A stretch of 64,000 bases of DNA from Haemophilus haemolyticus_M (lineage in GTDB: Bacteria; Pseudomonadota; Gammaproteobacteria; Enterobacterales; Pasteurellaceae): contig NZ_QQGD01000003.1 in NCBI RefSeq assembly GCF_003490935.1, forward strand, positions 1 to 64,000. The letters run 5' to 3'. A program made the position numbers and the translations under genes. Position 1 is the first letter of the stretch; every line of letters begins with the position of its first letter. This document shows positions 17,003 to 24,707 of this stretch, piece by piece. The notes beneath the pieces are model-generated. The model searched no databases and was not told the origin of the DNA. It saw only the letters and a program-made list of their open reading frames with translations.

Positions 17003-17020
17003 ATTTAGAATATTCTAAAT
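17003..17020. promoter_or_regulatory. 18-bp perfect palindrome upstream of the alanine symporter gene
   Basis: ATTTAGAATATTCTAAAT is fully self-complementary and lies 113 bases before the symporter start. It has the form of an operator for a dimeric regulator. I cannot name the regulator; AT-rich palindromes also arise by chance. Confidence 0.35.
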
Positions 17021-17132
17021 TTATTAGATTTTTTCTTGTTTGTATTTCTTTTCTTTAGAGAAATTTTTAAAAAATCTCGCCTTTTCATTAAAAAACCATA
17101 CAATCAAATTATTTATCGTTTGAGGGATGATT

Positions 17133-18572
17133 ATGGAATTTGAATTTTCAAAAATGTTAGAAGACGTGCTAACTTGGATAGTCGCACACCTTGATGGACC
17201 TTTATGGGATGCCACAATTATTATTTTGCTTGGGACGGGTCTATTTTTTACCATTACAACAGGATTTGTACAGTTCCGTTTATTCCCAGCAAGCCTTCGT
17301 GAAATGTGGTTTGGTCGTGCTGTGGAGGGAAGTTCGTTAACGCCTTTCCAAGCGTTTACGACAGGTCTGGCGAGCCGCGTTGGTGTGGGTAACATTGGTG
17401 GGGTTGCAACGGCAATTGCCTTAGGGGGCGAAGGCGCAGTGTTTTGGATGTGGGTAACGGCATTTATTGGTATGTCGAGTGCTTTCGCTGAATCCACTCT
17501 TGCTCAATTATTTAAAATTCAAGATAAAGATGGATCATTCCGTGGCGGCCCTGCTTATTATATTGTGCAAGGTTTAAAATCACGTTGTATGGCAGTGGCT
17601 TTTGCGCTTGCATTAATTTTTACATTTGGTTTTGCCTTTAATTCTGTACAGGCAAACTCCATTGTTGAAGCGACGAGCAATGCGTGGAATTGGAAAGGGG
17701 AATATGTCGGTATTTCATTAGTAATTTTGACCGCACTTATTATTTTCGGTGGCGTTAAGCGTATTGCGGTTATTTCGAGTAGTCTTGTGCCAATGATGGC
17801 ACTTTTCTATTTGATTATGGCAGTGATTATTCTTGGCATGCATATTGATATGATTCCTTCCGTGATTCATCGTATCATTCAAAGTGCATTTAGTTTTGAT
17901 GCCGCAGCTGGTGGAATGTTTGGTGCGCTGGTATCAAAAGCAATGATGATGGGGATTAAACGTGGACTATTCTCTAACGAGGCAGGAATGGGGTCTGCGC
18001 CTAATGCGGCAGCGGCTGCTCACGTTAAACATCCTGTTAGTCAAGGTTTAGTACAGATGTTGGGGGTGTTTGTTGATACCATGATTGTTTGTTCTTGTAC
18101 TGCCGTGATTATTTTACTTTCAAATAATTATGGTAGCGAAACGCTAAAAAGTATTTCACTTACGCAAAATGCCTTGCAATATCACATAGGTGAATTTGGG
18201 GTGCATTTCCTGGCATTTATCTTATTGTTATTCGCTTATTCTTCCATTATTGGTAACTATGCTTATGCGGAAAGCAATATCCGTTTTATCAAGAATAAAC
18301 CTTGGTTTGTATTTTTGTTCCGTTTAATGGTGCTATTTTTCGTGTATTTTGGTTCTGTTCGTTCAGGCAATGTGGTGTGGAATTTCGCAGATACGGTAAT
18401 GGCAGTCATGGCAATCATTAACTTGATTGCAATTTTGATGTTGTCGCCAATCGTATGGAAATTGATGAAGGATTATCAACGTCAGCTTAAAGAAGGAAAA
18501 ACACCAGAGTTTAAAATTGACGACCACCCTGAATTGCGTAAGAAAATATTTGATTCCCGCATTTGGAAATAA
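17133..18572 (+). CDS. Sodium:alanine symporter family transporter (AGCS)
   Basis: Inner-membrane Na+-coupled amino acid transporter of the alanine/glycine:cation symporter family (AlsT/DagA-like), 479 residues with about ten hydrophobic segments. The family signature appears as ASRVGVGNIGGVATAI-type sequence near residues 80-97, and KRGLFSNEAGMGSAPNAAAA in the second half. GAGGG at 17122-17126 fits a start at the ATG at 17133; the ATG at 17127 abuts the ribosome binding site and is less likely. It is monocistronic, between the nagK terminator and its own. Substrate is probably alanine or glycine, by family. Confidence 0.92.
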   Translation: MEFEFSKMLEDVLTWIVAHLDGPLWDATIIILLGTGLFFTITTGFVQFRLFPASLREMWFGRAVEGSSLTPFQAFTTGLASRVGVGNIGGVATAIALGGEGAVFWMWVTAFIGMSSAFAESTLAQLFKIQDKDGSFRGGPAYYIVQGLKSRCMAVAFALALIFTFGFAFNSVQANSIVEATSNAWNWKGEYVGISLVILTALIIFGGVKRIAVISSSLVPMMALFYLIMAVIILGMHIDMIPSVIHRIIQSAFSFDAAAGGMFGALVSKAMMMGIKRGLFSNEAGMGSAPNAAAAAHVKHPVSQGLVQMLGVFVDTMIVCSCTAVIILLSNNYGSETLKSISLTQNALQYHIGEFGVHFLAFILLLFAYSSIIGNYAYAESNIRFIKNKPWFVFLFRLMVLFFVYFGSVRSGNVVWNFADTVMAVMAIINLIAILMLSPIVWKLMKDYQRQLKEGKTPEFKIDDHPELRKKIFDSRIWK

Positions 18573-18576
18573 AGAT

Positions 18577-18609
18577 AAAATGGCTAGAAAGAAATTTTTA
18601 GCCATTTTT
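18577..18609 (+). terminator. Terminator of the alanine symporter gene
   Basis: AAAATGGCTA (18577-18586) pairs with TAGCCATTTT (18599-18608) and is followed by T-rich sequence. Confidence 0.85.
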
Positions 18610-18675
18610 AGTTTATTTATATATTGCGTTTTATCATTAATATCGTGATAAATTGAAAATAATCCCCGATAGCTA

Positions 18676-18704
18676 TTGTTCTACGTGGGTAAAAAGGGTA
18701 TATT
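18676..18704 (+). promoter_or_regulatory. tatABC promoter
   Basis: TTGTTC (18676-18681) and TATATT (18699-18704) are 17 bases apart and lie about 40 bases before the tatA start. Confidence 0.6.
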
Positions 18705-18744
18705 CCGACCCAAATTTTTTCTTTTTTACAGAACGGAGTTTATT

Positions 18745-18972
18745 ATGTTTGGTTTATCCCCTGCTCAAATGATTATCTTATTAGTGGTCATTTTATTGGT
18801 TTTCGGTACGAAAAAATTAAGAAATGCGGGTTCAGATCTTGGCGCAGCTGTGAAAGGCTTTAAGAAAGCAATGCAAGATGATGAAAAAGCAAAAGATGCA
18901 GAATTTAAGTCTATTGACAATAATGCAACATCTGCAAAAACTGAAACTACAAAAGAGAAAGAACAGGCTTAA
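18745..18972 (+). CDS. tatA: Sec-independent protein translocase subunit TatA
   Basis: Pore-forming subunit of the twin-arginine translocase that exports folded proteins. It is 75 residues long: a single membrane helix (about residues 4-19), the conserved FG hinge (Phe20-Gly21), an amphipathic helix through GSDLGAAVKGFKKAM, and an acidic soluble tail. The ATG at 18745 follows CGGAG; a longer reading from 18676 overlaps the promoter and is rejected. It is first in tatABC, with tatB three bases downstream. Confidence 0.95.
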   Translation: MFGLSPAQMIILLVVILLVFGTKKLRNAGSDLGAAVKGFKKAMQDDEKAKDAEFKSIDNNATSAKTETTKEKEQA

Positions 18973-18975
18973 TCC

Positions 18976-19536
18976 GTGTTTGATATTGGTTTTTCAGAAC
19001 TTGTTTTGTTAATGGTAGTTGGCCTAGTTGTGCTAGGGCCGAAGCGTTTACCTGTCGCTATTCGCACAGTGATGGGTTGGGTGAAAACGATTCGTGGTTT
19101 AGCTGCCAATGTGCAAAATGAGTTGAAACAAGAACTAAAATTGCAAGAATTACAGGATAGTATCAAAAAAGCTGAATCTTTGAACTTGCAAACCCTTTCA
19201 CCAGAATTGAGTAAAACGGTGGAGGAATTAAAAGCTCAAGCAGATAAAATGAAAGCAGAGCTAGAAGATAAAGCGGCTCAAGCTGGTACAACAGTGGAAG
19301 AGCAAATTAAAGAAATTAAAAGTGCGGCTGAAAATGCAGAAAAGTCTCAAAATGTGGCATTAACTGAGGATTCTACAGAAACTTTACCTGAAGTAGAAAA
19401 AACACCTGCAGATTTAACCGCACTTGAAGCCCACGAGCAAGCAGAATTGACCGAGCGTTTATCTGATTATTATCCGCCGGATGATATTGAAATTGCGCCA
19501 GCACCAAAATCTCAATCTTCAAAAACTGAATCATAG
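18976..19536 (+). CDS. tatB: Sec-independent protein translocase subunit TatB
   Basis: Substrate-receptor partner of TatC. It has an N-terminal membrane helix (FSELVLLMVVGLVVLGPKRLP, split here only for reading), the GPKRLP hinge typical of TatB, an amphipathic helix and a long charged, coiled and acidic C-terminal tail, 186 residues in all. The start is a GTG three bases after the tatA stop. It is in the tat operon and is followed by tatC after nine bases. The tail contains two uptake signal cores in the coding sequence. Confidence 0.95.
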   Translation: MFDIGFSELVLLMVVGLVVLGPKRLPVAIRTVMGWVKTIRGLAANVQNELKQELKLQELQDSIKKAESLNLQTLSPELSKTVEELKAQADKMKAELEDKAAQAGTTVEEQIKEIKSAAENAEKSQNVALTEDSTETLPEVEKTPADLTALEAHEQAELTERLSDYYPPDDIEIAPAPKSQSSKTES

Positions 19537-19545
19537 CGAGTTTTT

Positions 19546-20316
19546 ATGAGTAATGTGGATGAATCTCAACCTCTAATTACACACCTTGTTGAGCTAAGAA
19601 ACCGTTTATTACGCTGTGTGATTTGTGTGGTATTGGTTTTTGTCGCATTGGTGTATTTTTCCAATGATATTTATCATTTTGTTGCAGCACCTTTAACAAC
19701 GGTTATGCCAAAAGGTGCGACGATGATCGCAACCAATATTCAAACGCCTTTCTTTACGCCAATTAAATTGACAGCGATTGTTGCTGTTTTTATTTCTGTT
19801 CCTTATTTGCTTTATCAAATTTGGGCTTTTGTTGCGCCTGCATTGTACCAACATGAAAAACGGATGATTTATCCGTTGCTATTTTCAAGTACAATTTTAT
19901 TTTATTGTGGCGTGTCTTTTGCTTATTACGTTGTATTTCCGTTTGTATTTAGTTTCTTTACACAAACTGCACCAGAAGGCGTTGCTATTGCAACAGATAT
20001 CAGCAGCTATTTAGATTTCGCTTTGGCATTGTTTTTAGCTTTTGGTGTGTGTTTTGAAGTACCGATAGCTATCATTCTACTTTGCTGGACTGGCGTAACA
20101 ACAGTAAAAGCACTTTCAGGAAAACGTCCTTATATTATCGTGGGGGCATTTTTTATCGGCATGCTTTTAACGCCTCCTGACGTTTTTTCACAAACTTTAC
20201 TCGCGGTGCCGATGTGCTTGCTCTTTGAGCTTGGCCTGTTAGTAGCTCGTTTTTATCAACCCAAAGATGATGAAAGTGCGGTTGAAAACAACAATGAATC
20301 AGAAAAAACAGAATAG
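19546..20316 (+). CDS. tatC: Sec-independent protein translocase subunit TatC
   Basis: Polytopic core receptor for twin-arginine signal peptides. It has six membrane segments in 256 residues, the conserved N-terminal HLVELRNRLLRC block that binds the RR motif, and FxxAPALYxHEKR in the first cytoplasmic loop. Start ATG at 19546 follows GCGAG. It is the last gene of the tat operon; no tatD follows, and the operon closes with a terminator at 20340. Confidence 0.96.
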   Translation: MSNVDESQPLITHLVELRNRLLRCVICVVLVFVALVYFSNDIYHFVAAPLTTVMPKGATMIATNIQTPFFTPIKLTAIVAVFISVPYLLYQIWAFVAPALYQHEKRMIYPLLFSSTILFYCGVSFAYYVVFPFVFSFFTQTAPEGVAIATDISSYLDFALALFLAFGVCFEVPIAIILLCWTGVTTVKALSGKRPYIIVGAFFIGMLLTPPDVFSQTLLAVPMCLLFELGLLVARFYQPKDDESAVENNNESEKTE

Positions 20317-20339
20317 TGAATCGATTAATATATAAAATG

Positions 20340-20358
20340 GGGGCTTAGCCCCTTTTTT
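20340..20358 (+). terminator. Terminator of tatABC
   Basis: GGGGC (20340-20344), TTA loop, GCCCC (20348-20352), followed by six T. Confidence 0.9.
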
Positions 20359-20585
20359 ATTGCATTGATGTCATCCTCGTGTTTTTTTTCATAAAACAAT
20401 ATCTTTTGGTTTATTCGCGACTAAATGTGATTTATAGCTTAGTAAAAGTGTCGTATTTTCACCTAAAACATCATCATTTTATTAGGTTATTATCTTTGTT
20501 TTTATTTTCTATTTAATAAATTGGGTAATTTTTTAGATAATTTCTTTCTGTTTTGTTTTTCTTTAAATTTCCTTCATAAAAGTTA
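20359..20585. other. AT-rich region upstream of the gdhA promoter
   Basis: No gene, RNA or clear repeat is visible here. It is strongly AT-rich with T runs and may hold regulator sites for gdhA that I cannot identify. Confidence 0.5.
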
Positions 20586-20614
20586 TTGCAACGTTAAATT
20601 GCTCATTGCATATT
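20586..20614 (+). promoter_or_regulatory. gdhA promoter
   Basis: TTGCAA (20586-20591) and CATATT (20609-20614) are 17 bases apart, predicting a start near 20621 and a leader of about 70 bases. Confidence 0.5.
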
Positions 20615-20657
20615 GTCATTGCGCCCTATGAGGCGAACATAATAAAAAACACAATAC

Positions 20658-20668
20658 ACACAACATCA
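20658..20668 (+). promoter_or_regulatory. Candidate GcvB-binding site in the gdhA leader
   Basis: The CA-rich leader contains ACACAACATCA, which is perfectly complementary over 11 bases to the GU-rich R1 segment of the GcvB RNA encoded at 46192-46202 in this same window. gdhA is a known GcvB target in enteric bacteria. The site lies 23 bases before the start codon, where pairing would block ribosome loading. Confidence 0.7.
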
Positions 20669-20690
20669 ACAACAAAGAAGGAAATTCATT

Positions 20691-22040
20691 ATGTCAACAG
20701 TTGCTTCCTTAGATGCATTCTTAGCACAAGTCGCTCAACGTGATGGTCATCAACCTGAGTTTTTACAAGCGGTTAGAGAAGTGTTTACTTCTATTTGGCC
20801 TTTTTTAGAAGCTAATCCTAAATATCGTTCAGAGGGATTGTTAGAACGTTTAGTCGAGCCTGAACGTGCATTTCAATTCCGTGTAGCTTGGACCGATGAC
20901 AATGGTCAGGTGCAAGTCAACCGTGCATTTCGAGTGCAATTTAATAGTGCAATTGGTCCATTTAAGGGCGGTATGCGATTCCATCCATCAGTAAATTTAT
21001 CTATCTTAAAATTCTTGGGTTTTGAGCAAATATTTAAAAATGCTTTAACTACATTGCCTATGGGCGGAGCAAAAGGTGGTTCGGACTTTGATCCAAAAGG
21101 AAAATCAGATGCAGAAGTCATGCGTTTTTGCCAAGCATTGATGGCTGAACTTTATCGCCATGTAGGGGCTGATACTGATGTACCAGCAGGTGATATAGGT
21201 GTTGGTGGGCGCGAAGTTGGTTATCTAGCTGGCTATATGAAAAAATTATCAAATCAAGCTGCATGCGTCTTTACTGGGCGTGGATTATCTTTTGGTGGTA
21301 GCTTAATTCGTCCAGAAGCAACGGGATATGGGTTAGTTTATTTTGCTCAAGCCATGTTAGCTGAAAAAGGCGATAGTTTTGCGGGTAAAGTTGTATCGGT
21401 TTCTGGTTCTGGTAACGTTGCGCAATATGCTATTGAAAAAGCATTATCGCTTGGCGCAAAAGTGGTGACTTGCTCTGACTCATCAGGCTATGTTTATGAT
21501 GCTGAGGGATTTACTACTGAAAAATTAGCCGCACTTTTAGAAATTAAAAATGTAAAACGGGGTCGAGTAAAAGATTATGCAGAACAATTTGGTTTGCAAT
21601 ATTTTGAAGGTAAACGCCCTTGGGAAGTGAAAGTTGATATTGCGCTTCCTTGTGCAACTCAAAATGAATTAGAACTTTCTGATGCTCAACTTTTAATTAA
21701 AAATGGCGTGAGATTGGTCGCTGAAGGCGCCAATATGCCAACTACCATTGAAGCAACCGACGCGTTACAGGCTGCAGGTGTATTATTTGGACCTGGTAAA
21801 GCGGCTAATGCAGGTGGCGTGGCGACTTCTGGTTTAGAAATGGCGCAAAGCTCACAACGTTTGTATTGGACTGCAGAAGAAGTGGATGCAAAATTGCATC
21901 GAATCATGTTAGACATTCACGCAAACTGTAAAAAATATGGCACGATTGAAGGTCAAGAAAATATCAACTATGTAGTAGGTGCAAACGTAGCAGGTTTTGT
22001 CAAAGTTGCTGATGCTATGTTGGCACAAGGTGTTTATTAA
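20691..22040 (+). CDS. gdhA: NADP-specific glutamate dehydrogenase
   Basis: Interconverts 2-oxoglutarate plus ammonia and glutamate, linking carbon and nitrogen metabolism in the cytosol. The hexameric enzyme's catalytic lysine region appears as PMGGAKGGSDFDP, preceded by GPFKGGMRFHP; the Rossmann domain carries VSGSGNVAQYA. The length of 449 residues is typical. AAGGA is well spaced before the ATG at 20691. It is monocistronic, with a CA-rich leader suited to GcvB control and an uptake-signal-containing terminator downstream. Confidence 0.97.
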   Translation: MSTVASLDAFLAQVAQRDGHQPEFLQAVREVFTSIWPFLEANPKYRSEGLLERLVEPERAFQFRVAWTDDNGQVQVNRAFRVQFNSAIGPFKGGMRFHPSVNLSILKFLGFEQIFKNALTTLPMGGAKGGSDFDPKGKSDAEVMRFCQALMAELYRHVGADTDVPAGDIGVGGREVGYLAGYMKKLSNQAACVFTGRGLSFGGSLIRPEATGYGLVYFAQAMLAEKGDSFAGKVVSVSGSGNVAQYAIEKALSLGAKVVTCSDSSGYVYDAEGFTTEKLAALLEIKNVKRGRVKDYAEQFGLQYFEGKRPWEVKVDIALPCATQNELELSDAQLLIKNGVRLVAEGANMPTTIEATDALQAAGVLFGPGKAANAGGVATSGLEMAQSSQRLYWTAEEVDAKLHRIMLDIHANCKKYGTIEGQENINYVVGANVAGFVKVADAMLAQGVY

Positions 22041-22061
22041 TCCTCAAAATTTCAAATAGAA

Positions 22062-22096
22062 AATAACCGCACTTTAAAAAAGAGCGGTTATTTTTT
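22062..22096 (+). terminator. Terminator of gdhA
   Basis: AATAACCGC (22062-22070) pairs with GCGGTTATT (22084-22092), then T tract. The left arm is part of an uptake signal. Confidence 0.85.
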
Positions 22097-22118
22097 CGGA
22101 TAAAATTTGAATATAAGA

Positions 22119-22139
22119 AAGGCGACATTGAGTCGCCTT
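22119..22139 (-). terminator. Terminator of fldA-fur
   Basis: AAGGCGAC (22119-22126) pairs with GTCGCCTT (22132-22139), just downstream of the fur stop on the minus strand; the following T tract is TTTCTTAT. Confidence 0.75.
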
Positions 22140-22146
22140 AGAGATG

Positions 22147-22590
22147 TTATTTATTTGAATTGTTTTCATCGCACTTATTGATATCACTACATTTACCGTA
22201 AAGATATAAACTGTGTGCTTTTAACTTAATACCATATTGTTGGCTAATTTCACGTTGACGTTGTTCGATGATATTGTCACTGAATTCAAATACTTTTCCG
22301 CAATCCTCGCAGATAATATGATCATGGTGTTCAGTTGGTGCTAGCTCAAATACAGATTTGTTACCTTCAAAATTGTGACGAATCAAAATACGAGCCTCGT
22401 CAAATTGATTTAATACTCTGTAAACAGTCGCTAAGCCAATTTCACTCCCTTGATCAAGTAGGATTTTGTATACATCTTCTGCTGAGAAATGTTCGTTTTT
22501 ATGCTCTTGCATTAAGCTAAGAATCGTTAAACGAGGTTCAGTGATTTTTAATCCAGCTTTTTTAAGTAATTTAATGTTTTCTTCAGACAT
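22147..22590 (-). CDS. fur: Ferric uptake regulator Fur
   Basis: Iron-responsive repressor. The N-terminal winged helix ends with the recognition helix region IGLATVYRVLNQF; the metal-binding dimer domain carries EHHDHIICEDCGKVFEF and a second cysteine pair near the C-terminus (GKCSDINKC). The length of 147 residues is normal. It lies 29 bases downstream of fldA in the same direction, the classical fldA-fur arrangement, and shares its terminator. Confidence 0.96.
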   Translation of the reverse strand: MSEENIKLLKKAGLKITEPRLTILSLMQEHKNEHFSAEDVYKILLDQGSEIGLATVYRVLNQFDEARILIRHNFEGNKSVFELAPTEHHDHIICEDCGKVFEFSDNIIEQRQREISQQYGIKLKAHSLYLYGKCSDINKCDENNSNK

Positions 22591-22619
22591 AAAGTTCCCT
22601 TCCTTTTATGTGAAAAATT

Positions 22620-23144
22620 CTAAGCGAGCTCGGCTAAACACATTTCATCGTAAATTTGTTTACACCATTTTTCTACACGTTCTGCCGTGAGTTCAGGTTG
22701 GCGATCTTCATCAATACACAACCCAATGAAAGTTCCATCTTCTAATAATGCTTTTGATGCTTCAAAAGTATAGCCTTCAGTTGGCCAGTTACCCACAATG
22801 ATTGCGCCGCGCGGTTCTACGATGTCGCGCACGGTGCCGATAGCATCGCAGAAATAATCAGCATAGTCTTCTTGATCGCCACAGCCGAAAATACCTACGA
22901 GTTTATCTGTAAAATCGATTTCTTCTAGCGTTGGGAAAAAATCATCCCAGTCAGCTTGTGCTTCGCCGTAATACCAAGTCGGAATACCGAAAAGTAAGAA
23001 ATCGTATGCTTCAATATCTTCTTTACTACTTTTTGCAATATCACGAATATCGATTAAGTCATTACCTAATTGTTTTTGGATCATTTTCGCGATGTTTTCG
23101 GTATTGCCTGTGTCACTGCCATAAAATAGACCAACAACTGCCAT
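22620..23144 (-). CDS. fldA: Flavodoxin FldA
   Basis: FMN-binding electron carrier that replaces ferredoxin in reactions such as activation of radical-SAM enzymes. The phosphate loop GSDTGNT is at residues 9-15, and the aromatic isoalloxazine loops include IPTWYYGEAQADWDDF and FGCGDQEDYADYF. It is a long-chain flavodoxin of 174 residues. AAGGAAAG precedes the start. It is cotranscribed with fur. A perfect palindrome next to a TATAAT lies just upstream (23183-23198). Confidence 0.96.
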   Translation of the reverse strand: MAVVGLFYGSDTGNTENIAKMIQKQLGNDLIDIRDIAKSSKEDIEAYDFLLFGIPTWYYGEAQADWDDFFPTLEEIDFTDKLVGIFGCGDQEDYADYFCDAIGTVRDIVEPRGAIIVGNWPTEGYTFEASKALLEDGTFIGLCIDEDRQPELTAERVEKWCKQIYDEMCLAELA

Positions 23145-23182
23145 TTTTCTTTCCTTTTAAAATTTAATGTATTGATTATAAA

Positions 23183-23198
23183 TAGGGGATATCCCCTA
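23183..23198. promoter_or_regulatory. 16-bp perfect palindrome in the fldA upstream region
   Basis: TAGGGGATATCCCCTA lies two bases from a TATAAT on the minus strand (23175-23180), thus in the spacer of a likely fldA promoter whose -35 is poor. This position suits an operator. Alternatively it is the hairpin terminator of ybfF, whose stop is 45 bases away. Confidence 0.4.
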
Positions 23199-23242
23199 AA
23201 TTATGTGGGAGTATACTACAAAAGTATTCTCATTTAAATGAA

Positions 23243-24025
23243 TTAATTCTTATTTACAAATCGCTCTATCGCACGTATAACAAATTCAGGTTTTTCAGCA
23301 TGCACCCAATGCCCACAACCACTAATAGTAAAAGACGTCGCATAAGGAAATTGTTCTAAAATTTTTTCGCTATTCTCTATTTTTATATAAGAAGAATTTC
23401 CGCCTTTGATAAAGAGCGTCGGCGTGAGTACATGCACCTTTTCCCAATCCATAATGTTAGCGTAATTGTTGAAAAGTGCAGTGAGATTAAACCGAAAATA
23501 ATCAGTTGAATTGGGGGCAAAAGATTTCAGCATAAATTGCACGACATCCTGATCATCAATTTCCTTTTCTAAGAGCGGTTTGGCTTCTTGACGAGTTTGA
23601 GGGGCTGCATTTTTGACAGCGAACAAGCCATTAAACACATCTTTATGTCCAAATCCTTCGTAAGGCAGGGGAGACATATCAATTACAATTAATTTTTCGA
23701 CTAATTCTGGGCAAAGTGCGGTGATTTTCATGGCGGTTTTTCCGCCCATAGAATGACCAATTAATATCACTTTGGATAAATTTAAGTGGAGAATGACTGC
23801 AATAACATCTTCAGCCATAAGTTGATAATTCATTTTTTCCGAATGAAAACTATGGCCGTGATTACGCAGATCTATACGTAAAATATTATAATTTTCGCTA
23901 AAAGCTCTGGCGATGATGCCAAGGTTATTCATATCCCCGAATAAACCGTGAATAAAAACTAAAGTTGGAGAATTAATCGTTTGTTTTACTTGATGATATT
24001 GATAATTGAGCAATGAATTTGCCAT
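23243..24025 (-). CDS. ybfF: Alpha/beta hydrolase, YbfF-type esterase
   Basis: A 260-residue cytosolic alpha/beta-fold hydrolase. The oxyanion loop HGLFGDMNNLG follows the first strand, the nucleophile elbow is GHSMGG, and the catalytic histidine is in SGCGHWVHAEKPEF. E. coli YbfF hydrolyses palmitoyl-CoA and short esters; the true substrate is unclear. I start at the ATG at 24025 because the longer reading runs through AT-rich intergenic DNA into the divergent seqA gene; no strong ribosome binding site is visible. Its neighbour fldA is read in the same direction. Confidence 0.88.
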   Translation of the reverse strand: MANSLLNYQYHQVKQTINSPTLVFIHGLFGDMNNLGIIARAFSENYNILRIDLRNHGHSFHSEKMNYQLMAEDVIAVILHLNLSKVILIGHSMGGKTAMKITALCPELVEKLIVIDMSPLPYEGFGHKDVFNGLFAVKNAAPQTRQEAKPLLEKEIDDQDVVQFMLKSFAPNSTDYFRFNLTALFNNYANIMDWEKVHVLTPTLFIKGGNSSYIKIENSEKILEQFPYATSFTISGCGHWVHAEKPEFVIRAIERFVNKN

Positions 24026-24095
24026 AATTTTTGCGTGAGAATTTGTAAAGAAGTCGTTATAATTAAAAAAAATTCTAGCAAACAGAGAGAAAAAA

Positions 24096-24707
24096 ATGAA
24101 GATCATTGAAGTTGATGAAGAATTATACCAATACATTGCGAGTCAAACCCGCTCTATTGGGGAAAGTGCTTCGGATATTTTACGCCGTTTGCTTAATTTA
24201 CCGGCACATGCGAGAGTTTTCGCCGATGACTTAACATTTGCTCCGGCTGAAAATAACGAAAAAACAGAATCAAAAGTAGAAGTACAGACTGAACCAGCTA
24301 AGTCAGAAAGTGTAAAACCGACGAAAAAACAGCCGATAACTGCAATTAATCAGATCGTAGAAAAAGTTCAAACGTTGTTGAACTCGACAGAATTTCAAGA
24401 AGAAGGCAAAGCTGTTACGCGTTTCTTAGCTATTTTGCGCGTGCTTTATCGCACTAATCCTGAGAGTTTTGCGCAAGCCACAGAATCTTTACAAGGCCGT
24501 ACTCGAGTTTATTTTGCGCGTGATGAAGCAACATTGTTAATGACCGGCAATCATACAAAACCAAAACAAATTCCAGATACGCCTTATTGGGTTATTACTA
24601 ACACAAACAGTGGCCGTAAAATGCTGATGTTGGAAGGTGCAATGCAATCAATGGATTTGCCTGAAAGTTTAATTGACGAAGTGCGGGCATATTTCACGGT
24701 AAATTAA
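24096..24707 (+). CDS. seqA: Negative modulator of replication initiation SeqA
   Basis: Binds hemimethylated GATC sites and sequesters the replication origin. The N-terminal oligomerisation domain begins MKIIEVDEELYQYIASQT and runs to about residue 35; a variable charged linker follows; the C-terminal DNA-binding domain includes TPYWVITNTNSGRK. It is 203 residues. Its stop shares a base with the start of menE, indicating coupling. Confidence 0.95.
   Translation: MKIIEVDEELYQYIASQTRSIGESASDILRRLLNLPAHARVFADDLTFAPAENNEKTESKVEVQTEPAKSESVKPTKKQPITAINQIVEKVQTLLNSTEFQEEGKAVTRFLAILRVLYRTNPESFAQATESLQGRTRVYFARDEATLLMTGNHTKPKQIPDTPYWVITNTNSGRKMLMLEGAMQSMDLPESLIDEVRAYFTVN

Noticed and set aside
24026..24136. 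N-terminal extension of YbfF to 24136
   Set aside because: It overlaps the start of the divergent seqA gene and does not resemble esterase N-termini.
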